From Advenella sp048381675 (lineage in GTDB: Bacteria; Pseudomonadota; Gammaproteobacteria; Burkholderiales; Burkholderiaceae_B): a stretch of 64,000 bases of DNA. Positions 35,612 to 44,600 of the stretch are shown one piece after another. The stretch lies in contig NZ_JBLWIS010000006.1 in assembly GCF_048381675.1 (NCBI RefSeq), positions 62,001 through 126,000 on the forward strand, in the 5' to 3' direction. The first letter of the stretch is position 1, and every line of letters starts with the position of its first letter. The translations under genes were made by a program, and so were the position numbers. The notes beneath the pieces were generated by a model. The model did no database searches. It was not told the origin of the DNA and saw only the letters and a list, made by a program, of their open reading frames with translations.

Positions 35612-36081
35612 GTAAGAAATCAGAAAATATTTTAACGACGATTCTGTCCTCAGGCGGAGAAATCAAGGCTAAAACAGAGAAGATGGAAGAGGTTGCTTCC
35701 TTGGCTGAAGAAATGGGCCTGGCATTTTTTGCCGCCGATTGTGACAAGGCAAGGAATCGTTCTGCTATTTTAAGGGCGTTGGCCAAAGCCGTGGATTATC
35801 CGGTTTTCTTTGGTAACAACATGGATGCCTTGCTGGATTGTTTGGGAGAGACCCTCCTGGACCAGAAAAAGGGCATGGTGCTTTGGATTAAGAACCTGCA
35901 CTCGGGTGATCCATCCCTGGCCGAGGATGCCCAGGATATTCAGGGTATCCTGAAGGATACCCTCGAGTTTGCCACAGACAAGGAACGGATTTTTGTATAT
36001 TCAATCGAGCACGTGGGCAAGCATTCCGATCCGGAGCCCGGTGTGGCGCCTGCGCCTTACGCAGAAAGCCAGGGCAAATAA
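35608..36081 (+). CDS. Barstar-family protein
   Basis: 157 residues. The central part ILRALAKAVDYPVFFGNNMDALLDCLGE matches the barstar fold consensus (the FGNNWDAL helix of barnase inhibitors; here Met replaces Trp). Barstars inhibit ribonucleases, but no barnase gene lies nearby. Coupled to the patatin gene by the ATGA overlap at 35608. Followed by the convergent rsmE. Confidence 0.85.
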   Translation: MSKKSENILTTILSSGGEIKAKTEKMEEVASLAEEMGLAFFAADCDKARNRSAILRALAKAVDYPVFFGNNMDALLDCLGETLLDQKKGMVLWIKNLHSGDPSLAEDAQDIQGILKDTLEFATDKERIFVYSIEHVGKHSDPEPGVAPAPYAESQGK

Positions 36082-36136
36082 ACGCCAATAAACAAGCGGA
36101 AAGTTGTTTTTCCGCTTTGGGCTGCCCCTGGCGCCT

Positions 36137-36874
36137 TCAAACCCAGTCCATTAATGCCGAGCAGGCCGCCGTAAGCGCAAGGCCAGCCGTTTCCGTGCGC
36201 AGGACCCTTGACCCATAAGTAACCTGGCTGGCGCCACTTTTTGTGAGTGCATCAAGCTCTCGCTTGGACCATCCCCCTTCCGGCCCCACAATCAGGCAAA
36301 TTTCCTGGATGTCAGGCTGCGTCTTCAAATAAGCGGCCAGACTGGTGCCACCTTCCGGGTGACACAGCAGCTGGTGTGCCAGATGGGCATGATCGGCTAT
36401 AAACTGCGCCAGGGTTTGCAGGGGTTCTATTTGCAATATCCGGTTCCTGCCGCATTGCTCTCCGGCTGAAACAGCCACTTTTTCCCAGTGATCCTGGCGC
36501 TTTTCAAGGCGATTGCCGCTTAAGTTCAGCACGCTACGTTCGGCCTGGACGGGAATTAAATGCTGTACTCCCAACTCGCTGGCTTTTTCAATGATCCAGT
36601 CCATTTTGTCGCCCGAAGGCAAGCCCTGGACCAGGGTGATTTTGCCTTTGAGTTCGTGCTCTTGTGCATTGAAGTGTTTGATATCGGCCATGGCTTTGCC
36701 GTTCATGAATAACAGTTCGGCATGGTATTGCCCCTGCTTGCCGTCAAACAGGATGATTTCGTCACCTTCACGCAGGCGCAGGGCCCGGGAGGCATGGTGG
36801 GCGACATTGTCGGGCAGTGCGATGGTTTGATGAAGGGGCAGCGGGATAGGGCAATAAAACCGGGGAGTAGCCAT
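36137..36874 (-). CDS. rsmE: 16S rRNA (uracil-1498-N3) methyltransferase
   Basis: About 245 residues from the ATG at 36874; the frame extends to 36928 but the longer start is less typical. It has the PUA-like N-terminal domain (RFYCPIPL) and a SPOUT domain with the knot motif VGPEGGWSKRELD and RVLRTETA. Methylates U1498 in the 30S decoding region. Divergent from tkt, with a 16-bp palindrome in the shared intergenic region. Confidence 0.95.
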   Translation of the reverse strand: MATPRFYCPIPLPLHQTIALPDNVAHHASRALRLREGDEIILFDGKQGQYHAELLFMNGKAMADIKHFNAQEHELKGKITLVQGLPSGDKMDWIIEKASELGVQHLIPVQAERSVLNLSGNRLEKRQDHWEKVAVSAGEQCGRNRILQIEPLQTLAQFIADHAHLAHQLLCHPEGGTSLAAYLKTQPDIQEICLIVGPEGGWSKRELDALTKSGASQVTYGSRVLRTETAGLALTAACSALMDWV

Positions 36875-36939
36875 TGAAATAAACAGTATGAATAAACAGG
36901 TTAATCCTGATTGACAGGGGCAGGTCATAAGCCTGTGCG

Positions 36940-36982
36940 AAAATTTATCCTTGCAGGCAAGCCAATTGCAAGGATAAATTTT
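36940..36982. repeat. 16-bp perfect inverted repeat between rsmE and tkt
   Basis: AAAATTTATCCTTGCA pairs with TGCAAGGATAAATTTT across an 11-base spacer. It lies between two divergent genes, where an intrinsic terminator is unexpected. It could be an operator, a regulatory leader hairpin of tkt, or a remnant. Confidence 0.7.
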
Positions 36983-37075
36983 ACTTTATACAGGCAGTCG
37001 GCAAAGTGCAAGGTTTAGAGTGCTAAAATTATAGGTTATTGAAAAAATTTGTTCGCAAGAATTCATAGGACACAC

Positions 37076-39130
37076 ATGAAGAATACTGCCACAAGCAATA
37101 ATCCGTCACTTCTTTCAAATGCAATCCGTGCACTTGCCATGGATGCCGTGCAAAAGGCAAACTCCGGTCACCCCGGTGCCCCCATGGGTATGGCGGAAAT
37201 TGCACAGGCTTTATGGACCCGCCATTTGCGTCATAATCCGCAAAATCCGGCCTGGTTTGATCGTGACCGCTTCGTGCTGTCCAATGGTCATGGTTCCATG
37301 CTGTTATATGCCTTGCTGCACCTTACCGGTTATGATCTTTCCATCGAGGAATTGAAAAATTTCCGCCAGTTGCATTCCAAAACACCGGGCCATCCTGAAG
37401 TGGGTGTTACCGCTGGTGTGGAAACCACCACCGGCCCCCTTGGACAAGGTATTGCCAATGCCGTCGGTTTTGCCTTGGCCGAGCGTCTGCTGGCCCTCGA
37501 GTTCAACAAGCCTGGTTTGCCGGTTATTGATCATTTTACCTACGCTTTTGTGGGTGATGGCTGCCTGATGGAAGGTATTTCCCACGAAGTGGGTTCATTG
37601 GCCGGTACCCTCAAGCTGTCCCGTCTGATTGTCCTTTACGATGATAATGGTATTTCCATCGATGGCCAGGTTGAAAACTGGTTTGCCGATGACACGCCCA
37701 AACGCTTTGAAGCATATGGCTGGAACGTTATCCGTGATGTAGATGGCCACGATGTTGATGCGGTTGATCGTGCCATTGCACAGGCCAAGGAAACGGCGCT
37801 GGCTGGTAATGTTGGCCCCACCCTTATCTGTTGCAAGACGGTTATTGGTAAAGGTGCTCCTAATATGGCCGGTTCTGAAAAGGTTCATGGCTCGCCGCTG
37901 GGTGCTGCCGAGATCGAAGCCACCCGTGCCGCGATTGGTTGGGACCTGCCTGCCTTTGAAATTTCCGATGAGGTTTACCAGGGCTGGAGCCAGGTAGAGC
38001 GTGGCCTCCAGTTGCAAGGCGAGTGGCAAGCACGTTTTGACCAGTATGCACAGGCTTTTCCTGACGAAGCCAAAGAGCTGGCCCGCCGCATGAATGGTGA
38101 ACTGCCCGCCGACTTTGCCGATAAATTCAATGCTTACCTGCAATCAACCGTTACCAAGGCTGAAACAGTTGCCTCACGCAAGGCTTCACAGTTTGCAATT
38201 GCGGCCTTGGCTGAAATCCTGCCCGAGTTTCTGGGTGGCTCCGCCGATTTGACCGGATCCAACTTTACCGACTGGAAAGGTGTAGCGCCGGTTCGTGCTA
38301 CCAGCAGTGGCCTGCAGTTTGGCCGTCATATCAATTATGGCGTGCGTGAATTCGGCATGGCCGGCATCATGAACGGTATTGCCTTGCATGGCGGTTACCT
38401 GCCATTTGGTGGCACTTTCCTGACTTTTTCCGATTATTCCCGTAACGCGATTCGCATGGCTGCACTAATGAAGCAGCGTGTGGTGCATGTTTTCACCCAT
38501 GATTCGATTGGTTTGGGTGAAGATGGCCCCACCCACCAGTCCGTCGAGCATGCCGCCAGCCTGCGTCTTATCCCCAACCTGGATGTTTGGCGTCCTTGCG
38601 ATACCATCGAAACCGCTATCGCCTGGAAGGCTTCGGTAAGCCGCCCGGCCAGCGTGGGTACAAATGTACAGCATGGTGGTCCCAGTGCCTTGCTGCTGTC
38701 ACGTCAAAACCTGCCTTTTGTTGAGCGTAGCCCTGAAGTGCTGGCCAATATTGAAAAAGGTGGCTATGTATTGCGTGATGCAGACCAGGCCAAAGCCATT
38801 ATTATTGCCACTGGCTCTGAAATTGAAATTGCCCTGAAAGCCCAGGAATCCCTGGCCAGTGAAAATATTCCGGTACGTGTGGTTTCCATGCCAAGTACCA
38901 ATGTATTTGACCGCCAGCCAAAAGCGTGGAAAGATTCTGTCTTGCCAAAAGATTTGCCTTGTGTGGCTGTAGAGGCAGGCGTTTCTTCCATCTGGTATAA
39001 ATATACCGGACGTGATGGCGTCGTGGTAGGTATTGACACCTATGGCGAATCGGCACCCGCTGGCGTTTTATTCAAGCACTTTGGCCTAACTTCTGAAAAA
39101 GTGGCCGACGCTGTCAAACAAGTTTTATAA
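37076..39130 (+). CDS. tkt: Transketolase
   Basis: ThDP-dependent ketol transfer in the pentose phosphate and Calvin pathways. 684 residues from the ATG at 37076, which has an AGGA site five bases upstream; the frame extends to a TTG at 37049. It has ThDP/substrate motifs RFVLSNGHGS near residue 65, VGDGCLMEG near 160, and the C-terminal HDSIGLGEDGPTHQS. Followed at 16 bases by gapA, so the two are probably cotranscribed. Confidence 0.97.
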   Translation: MKNTATSNNPSLLSNAIRALAMDAVQKANSGHPGAPMGMAEIAQALWTRHLRHNPQNPAWFDRDRFVLSNGHGSMLLYALLHLTGYDLSIEELKNFRQLHSKTPGHPEVGVTAGVETTTGPLGQGIANAVGFALAERLLALEFNKPGLPVIDHFTYAFVGDGCLMEGISHEVGSLAGTLKLSRLIVLYDDNGISIDGQVENWFADDTPKRFEAYGWNVIRDVDGHDVDAVDRAIAQAKETALAGNVGPTLICCKTVIGKGAPNMAGSEKVHGSPLGAAEIEATRAAIGWDLPAFEISDEVYQGWSQVERGLQLQGEWQARFDQYAQAFPDEAKELARRMNGELPADFADKFNAYLQSTVTKAETVASRKASQFAIAALAEILPEFLGGSADLTGSNFTDWKGVAPVRATSSGLQFGRHINYGVREFGMAGIMNGIALHGGYLPFGGTFLTFSDYSRNAIRMAALMKQRVVHVFTHDSIGLGEDGPTHQSVEHAASLRLIPNLDVWRPCDTIETAIAWKASVSRPASVGTNVQHGGPSALLLSRQNLPFVERSPEVLANIEKGGYVLRDADQAKAIIIATGSEIEIALKAQESLASENIPVRVVSMPSTNVFDRQPKAWKDSVLPKDLPCVAVEAGVSSIWYKYTGRDGVVVGIDTYGESAPAGVLFKHFGLTSEKVADAVKQVL

Positions 39131-39146
39131 ACCAGGAGAGAATGTA

Positions 39147-40157
39147 ATGACCATTCGTGTTGCAATCAATGGATACGGTCGTATCGGCCGCAACGTACTA
39201 CGTGCCCACTACGAAAGTGGCAAATCACATGATATTGAAATTGTCGCTATCAATGACTTGGGTGACCCTAAAACCAATGCTCATTTAACCCAGTATGATA
39301 CCGCCCACGGAAAGTTTCCTGGCACGGTAACGGTTGATGGCGATTTCATGGTTGTTAACGGAGACAAAATCCGTGTGTTGGCAAACCGCAACCCGGCAGA
39401 ACTGCCATGGGGTGAGCTGAATGTTGACGTAGTGCTGGAATGTACCGGTTTTTTCACCAGCAAAGAAAAAGCCAGTGCCCACCTGAAAGGCGGTGCCAAA
39501 AAAGTCATCATTTCCGCTCCCGGTGGCAAAGATGTTGACGCAACCGTGGTTTATGGCGTTAACCATCAAGTCCTGAAAGCGACCGATACCGTTATTTCCA
39601 ATGCATCTTGCACCACCAACTGCCTGGCTCCGCTGGTTCAGCCTTTGCACGAAGCCCTGGGTGTTGAAACCGGTTTGATGACCACTGTTCACGCCTACAC
39701 CAATGACCAGGTGCTGACAGACGTTTACCACGAAGACCTGCGTCGTGCCCGTTCTGCCACCATGAGCATGATCCCGACCAAAACCGGTGCTGCTGCTGCC
39801 GTTGGCCTGGTATTGCCCGAATTGAATGGCAAACTGGATGGCTACGCGATCCGCGTTCCCACGATCAACGTTTCCATGGTAGACCTGTCTTTCATCGCCA
39901 GCCGTGAAACAACCGTTGAAGAAGTTAACGCTATCCTGAAAACCGCTTCCGAAGGTGCCTTGAAAGGTATCCTGGATTACAACGAAGCACCGTTGGTTTC
40001 TATCGACTTCAACCATAATCCGGCATCAAGCTCATTTGATGCTACCCTGACTAAAGTTTCCGGCAAGCTGGTTAAAGTTGCCTCTTGGTATGACAACGAG
40101 TGGGGTTTCTCCAACCGTATGCTTGATACCACTGTTGCCTTGATGAACGCCAAATAA
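39147..40157 (+). CDS. gapA: Glyceraldehyde-3-phosphate dehydrogenase
   Basis: 336 residues. The Rossmann start INGYGRIGRNVLRA and the catalytic C155 (SNASCTTNCL) are present, plus SMIPTKTGAAAAVGLVLPEL. An AGGAGAG ribosome-binding site is upstream. Second gene of the tkt–gapA–pgk carbon cluster and followed by a terminator-like hairpin. Confidence 0.97.
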   Translation: MTIRVAINGYGRIGRNVLRAHYESGKSHDIEIVAINDLGDPKTNAHLTQYDTAHGKFPGTVTVDGDFMVVNGDKIRVLANRNPAELPWGELNVDVVLECTGFFTSKEKASAHLKGGAKKVIISAPGGKDVDATVVYGVNHQVLKATDTVISNASCTTNCLAPLVQPLHEALGVETGLMTTVHAYTNDQVLTDVYHEDLRRARSATMSMIPTKTGAAAAVGLVLPELNGKLDGYAIRVPTINVSMVDLSFIASRETTVEEVNAILKTASEGALKGILDYNEAPLVSIDFNHNPASSSFDATLTKVSGKLVKVASWYDNEWGFSNRMLDTTVALMNAK

Positions 40158-40180
40158 TCAGTTCATTTTGCAACCCACGA

Positions 40181-40215
40181 AAAACGGCATCCGGTTCTTC
40201 AAGATGCCGTTTTTC
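40181..40215 (+). terminator. Terminator after gapA
   Basis: AAAACGGCATC (40181–40191) pairs with GATGCCGTTTT (40203–40213), then TT, a loop of 11 bases. A good rho-independent terminator in the gapA–pgk gap; pgk would need its own promoter. Confidence 0.8.
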
Positions 40216-40321
40216 CTTATCACTATCAATATTGTCAAATCACAATGAATGGATGCGCGGTCTGCATGAAATGGCCTGCTCCATGCAGACGATAATCATA
40301 AACTAAGGACCTGCAAAAATA

Positions 40322-41521
40322 ATGGTAAACGTTCAAACGCTTTCCGCACTGGCCAAGGCGGACCAACTCAAGGGTAAACGCGTGTTTATCCGTTCTGACT
40401 TAAATGTTCCCTTGAATGATCAGGGCGTTATCACTGAAGATACCCGTGTCCGGGCTTCGGTACCCGCCATTCAAATGGCTCTTGAAGCCGGCGCTGCCGT
40501 ATTGGTTACTTCCCATTTGGGTCGTCCCACTGAAGGCACCCTGACTGATAAAGACAGTTTGGCACCCGTGGCTGCCCGTTTGTCCGAATTGTTGGGCAAG
40601 CCTGTTAAGTTGCTTCAGGACTGGGTTGATGGCGGTTTCGAAGTTGCGCCAGGACAGGTTGTGTTGCTGGAAAATTGCCGCGTTAATGTGGGCGAGAAAA
40701 AGAATAGCGAAGAACTGTCGCGTAAAATGGCAGCGCTTTGTGATGTATATGTGAATGATGCGTTTGGTACGGCTCACCGTGCCGAAGCAACTACCCATGG
40801 CATGGCCCGTTTTGCACCGGTGGTTTGTGCCGGTCCGCTGCTCGAGGCTGAACTGGCTGCCTTGGGCCGTGTGTTGCAAAACCCCAAGCGTCCGATGGTT
40901 GCCATCGTGGGCGGTTCAAAAGTATCCAGCAAGCTTTCCATCTTGCAAGCTTTGGCCGAACGCGTGGATCAGCTGGTTGTGGGTGGTGGTATTGCGAACA
41001 CTTTCATGCTAGCCAGTGGCCTGAATATTGGCAAGTCCCTGGCAGAACCCGATCAGGTAGAACAGGCTAAAACCGTGATTGATATCATGGCCAAGCGGGG
41101 TGCCGGTGTGCCTATTCCGGTTGATGTGGTTTGTGGTAAGTCTTTTTCCGCCGATACCCCCGCCACTGAAAAAGCCGCTACCGAAGTGGCCGATGACGAC
41201 ATGATTTTTGATATTGGTGAGCAAACCGCCAATACCCTGGCAGATATCCTTAAAAAAGCCGGAACCATCGTCTGGAACGGTCCGGTGGGTGTGTTCGAGT
41301 TCGACGCTTTTGCCAATGGCACGAAAAAAATTGCCGAAGCGATTGCCGACTCTGAAGGCTTTTCCATTGCTGGTGGTGGTGACACCCTGGCTGCGATTGC
41401 CAAGTTTGGCATTGCCGACAAGGTTGGCTATATCTCTACCGGTGGCGGTGCTTTCCTGGAGTTCCTCGAAGGCAAGACATTGCCTGCCGTCGATATCCTG
41501 CAACAACGGTTTGCCGAATAA
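40322..41521 (+). CDS. pgk: Phosphoglycerate kinase
   Basis: 399 residues. The start has RVFIRSDLNVPL and the 3-phosphoglycerate site (TSHLGRPTEG), and the C-terminal half has AIVGGSKVSSKL and GGGDTLAAIAKF. Standard glycolytic/Calvin enzyme and third member of the tkt–gapA–pgk group. Confidence 0.97.
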   Translation: MVNVQTLSALAKADQLKGKRVFIRSDLNVPLNDQGVITEDTRVRASVPAIQMALEAGAAVLVTSHLGRPTEGTLTDKDSLAPVAARLSELLGKPVKLLQDWVDGGFEVAPGQVVLLENCRVNVGEKKNSEELSRKMAALCDVYVNDAFGTAHRAEATTHGMARFAPVVCAGPLLEAELAALGRVLQNPKRPMVAIVGGSKVSSKLSILQALAERVDQLVVGGGIANTFMLASGLNIGKSLAEPDQVEQAKTVIDIMAKRGAGVPIPVDVVCGKSFSADTPATEKAATEVADDDMIFDIGEQTANTLADILKKAGTIVWNGPVGVFEFDAFANGTKKIAEAIADSEGFSIAGGGDTLAAIAKFGIADKVGYISTGGGAFLEFLEGKTLPAVDILQQRFAE

Positions 41522-41559
41522 TTTTTTACCAGACAAGTAAAACTTTATTACATTTCAAA

Positions 41560-41608
41560 CTGATGCCATAATAAGCGTTCAGAATAGAACGTAAAATTAT
41601 GGCATCAG
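41560..41608. repeat. Nested inverted repeat between pgk and the macroglobulin gene
   Basis: Outer stem CTGATGCCATAAT/ATTATGGCATCAG (13 bp, perfect) with a 23-base loop that holds a 5-bp inner stem CGTTC/GAACG. No U tract follows, so it is not a classical terminator. It lies about 35 bases upstream of the macroglobulin-like gene start and may be part of its leader. Confidence 0.6.
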
Positions 41609-41642
41609 CCGATGCCCTTCAGGAATAATAGGGGTAGGGGAA

Positions 41643-44600
41643 ATGTATAAAAGACATTTTGTGTCCTTGGGTTTTGTGTTGCTGGCGGGTACGATTTCTG
41701 TCGTCCAGGCGGCAGAAATAGCGTCACTGATACCCACCGGGCGCATTAATGAAGTCAGCAGCGTCAAGGCCCGTTTCAGTGAGCCGGTGATTCGTCTCGG
41801 ACGTGCAGACAGCCCCGATCCCCTGTTGGTCAAGTGTGATCATCCTACCCTGAAAGGCCATGGCAAATGGAGCGATCCATCCAATTGGTCGTATGATTTT
41901 GAAGGCAGGGTGCCTTCTGGCGTCACTTGCACTATTACACCCAATGCCGATTTCCGTGACCTGCAAGGCAAGGCTGTACAGTCAAACTCCAAATACACCT
42001 TCAATACGGGTGGCCCTCGTGTTGATTATGTGGTTCCCTATGGTGACCAGGTTGATGAAGAGCAGGCTTTCGTCATTAATTTTACGGCTCCTGTCAACCC
42101 GCAGTCCCTGGCCCAAAAGGCCGTTTGCACGGCAACCGGCTACGGTGAACAAATTCCTGTCCGTGTCTTTGACCAGCAAGAAAAGCTGGAATTATTAAAA
42201 GGATCCCTGGATTATCTCTTGGATCGTGCCGGGCAGGTTGAAGTGGTGCAATGTAGCCGCCGCTTGCCTGCCAGTGGCAAAATGCAACTGTTTATCGATA
42301 AAGGCCTTAAGGGGCAAAGTGGCTTGTTGTCCGAGCTGCCTTATGAACGCAATTATGAGGTCAGGGAGCCATTCAAGGTCAGTTTCAGTTGCCTGCGTGA
42401 AAACCAGAACCAGGCATGTATGCCTGTCAAACCTGTTTCCTTAAGCTTTAACGCACCGGTGCCACTTGAACAGGCCAAGGCTATCCAATTAGAAGTGGGT
42501 GGCAAAATTCATTCCCCTTCATGGCAAGACGATGATGATGCCCCCGAGAATCTGGTTGAGAGCGTCAGGTTTATGCCGCCATTCCCTGAGAATGTAGCAA
42601 TGCGGGTCATATTGCCAGCCGATTTTCGGGATGATGCGGGCAGGGTATTAAGCAATGCCAGCCAGTTTCCCCTAAAAAGCAGCTTTGGACGTACCCCACC
42701 GCTGGTGAAGTTTGCCTCATCCACGTTTGGCATCATAGAAATGCATGCTGAAACCGAGCCCGGCAAATCACTCAAGGAACAGCCTGCCTTGGTGCCATTG
42801 ACGGTACGCAATGTGGAAAGCAACTTGCAGGCGGATGATCATCTTGTTTCTCCCGGGCAGGTCAGCGATTTTGTGCCGCAATCCGACCAGGATGTGTTGA
42901 ACTGGTTTTACCGGGTTCGCCGTCTGGAAGAGGCCCGCTACAGTCCGGCCAATATCCGGGCCATCATGAATGACCAGGCCATTAACTGGGGCAATGAAGA
43001 CCAGAAAACAGAGATTGACACCCGTTCGGTTTCCATTCTTTCCAATAAGGAAGGCGTTACTAAAGTTGATTTGCCCGCGTCAGGCAAAAATAACGAGCGT
43101 GAGTTTGAAGTGATCGGGCTGCCTTTGCGGCAACCCGGTTTTCATGTACTGGAGGTTAAGTCAGCGCATTTGGGGCAGTCCTTATTGAAAGACCGCAACC
43201 TCATGTATGTGCGTACATCGGTTTTGCTTACCAATATGGGCGTACACGTCAAGAAAGGCAAGGATGATTTCCTGGTCTGGGTAACCACGCTTGATGATGC
43301 CAAGCCGATTGCCAATGCACAGGTCAATGTGCTGGCCTGTGATGGACAGGTGGTGGCCGGCGGGCAAACCGATGAACAGGGGATCTGGCACTTGCGCAAA
43401 GCCGTTAAAGGCAAGGATTACTGCGAAAGCAATGGCATGAGCGGTTATTTTGTGTCTGCCCGTCTTCCTGAAAATCACCCTATGGCGAATGGCGTTCCCG
43501 ATTACTCCTTCGCATTCACCAGCTGGGACCGGGGTATTGAGCCTTGGCGCTTTAATGTTCCGATGGGCTACAGCAGCGATCTGCTTGATCTTAAAACCCA
43601 TACTGTATTTGATCGCAGCCTGTTCCGGGCCGGTGAAACCGTCTCGATGAAACATTTCATCCGTACCGAAACCCGGGATGGCTTTGCCTTGCCTGATGTT
43701 GAACGCAGGCCCAAACAGCTTACCATTTCGCATATAGGCTCATCCGACACTTATGAAATCCCTGTGGAATGGCAGCCTACTCCTAGCGGTGGATTAAGCG
43801 CGGTTTCAAGCTGGACGATTCCCAAATCGGCCAAGCTGGGCGAATACGAAGCACGCTTCGATAGCGTAGGAAATGATTATTTTTCCGGGGCCAATTTCCG
43901 GGTCGAGGCCTTTAAATTGCCACTACTGACCGGTAGCCTTAAAATTGTCCAGCCCGGGCAGGAAGGAAAGGCAATTGTTGCACCGCATAAACTTGACCTG
44001 GATCTGCAGCTTAATTATATTGCCGGCGGGGCAGCGGGGATGTTGCCGGTAACGGTTTCTGCCATGGCACGTGACCGTTCGGTCAGTTTTGCCGATTACA
44101 CTGATTTTTCTTTTGAGCCGCCACGCAGTTTACAGGAAGATAATGCGTATGGGCAGCCGGATTCTGCCGTTAAGCTGTTTGTGGATAAAAAACGGCTTGT
44201 GCTGGATGACAAGGGCGGAGCACGGGTAGAAATTACCCCGGTTCCAGAGGTTAAACAAGCCAAAACCTTTACCTTTGAAGCCAGCTTCATGGATCCGAAT
44301 GGTGAAATCCAAACCCTGAGCCAGCAGGTTGCGGCGTGGCCGGCCAATATAGTGGCCGGTATTCGTACCGGTTACTATATTGAAAAGGGCAAAAATGCAA
44401 AAATCACGGCCCTGGCCCTGACGCCTGCCGGCAAGCCGGTTGGACAAACCGATATTCGCGTCCAGGCCGTCAAATACACCTCCCATACCGTGCGCAAGCG
44501 TCTGGTAGGCGGTTTCTACAGTTATGATACGCAGCAACTAAGTCAGGATATGGGGACGGTTTGTGAAGGCCGCACCGATAAAGACGGGCGTCTTGAATGT

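Noticed and set aside
34367..36081. Barnase–barstar toxin–antitoxin pair
   Set aside because: No RNase gene is found beside the barstar-like gene; the neighbour is a phospholipase.
39285..40016. 243-codon minus-strand frame opposite gapA
   Set aside because: Antisense shadow of gapA.
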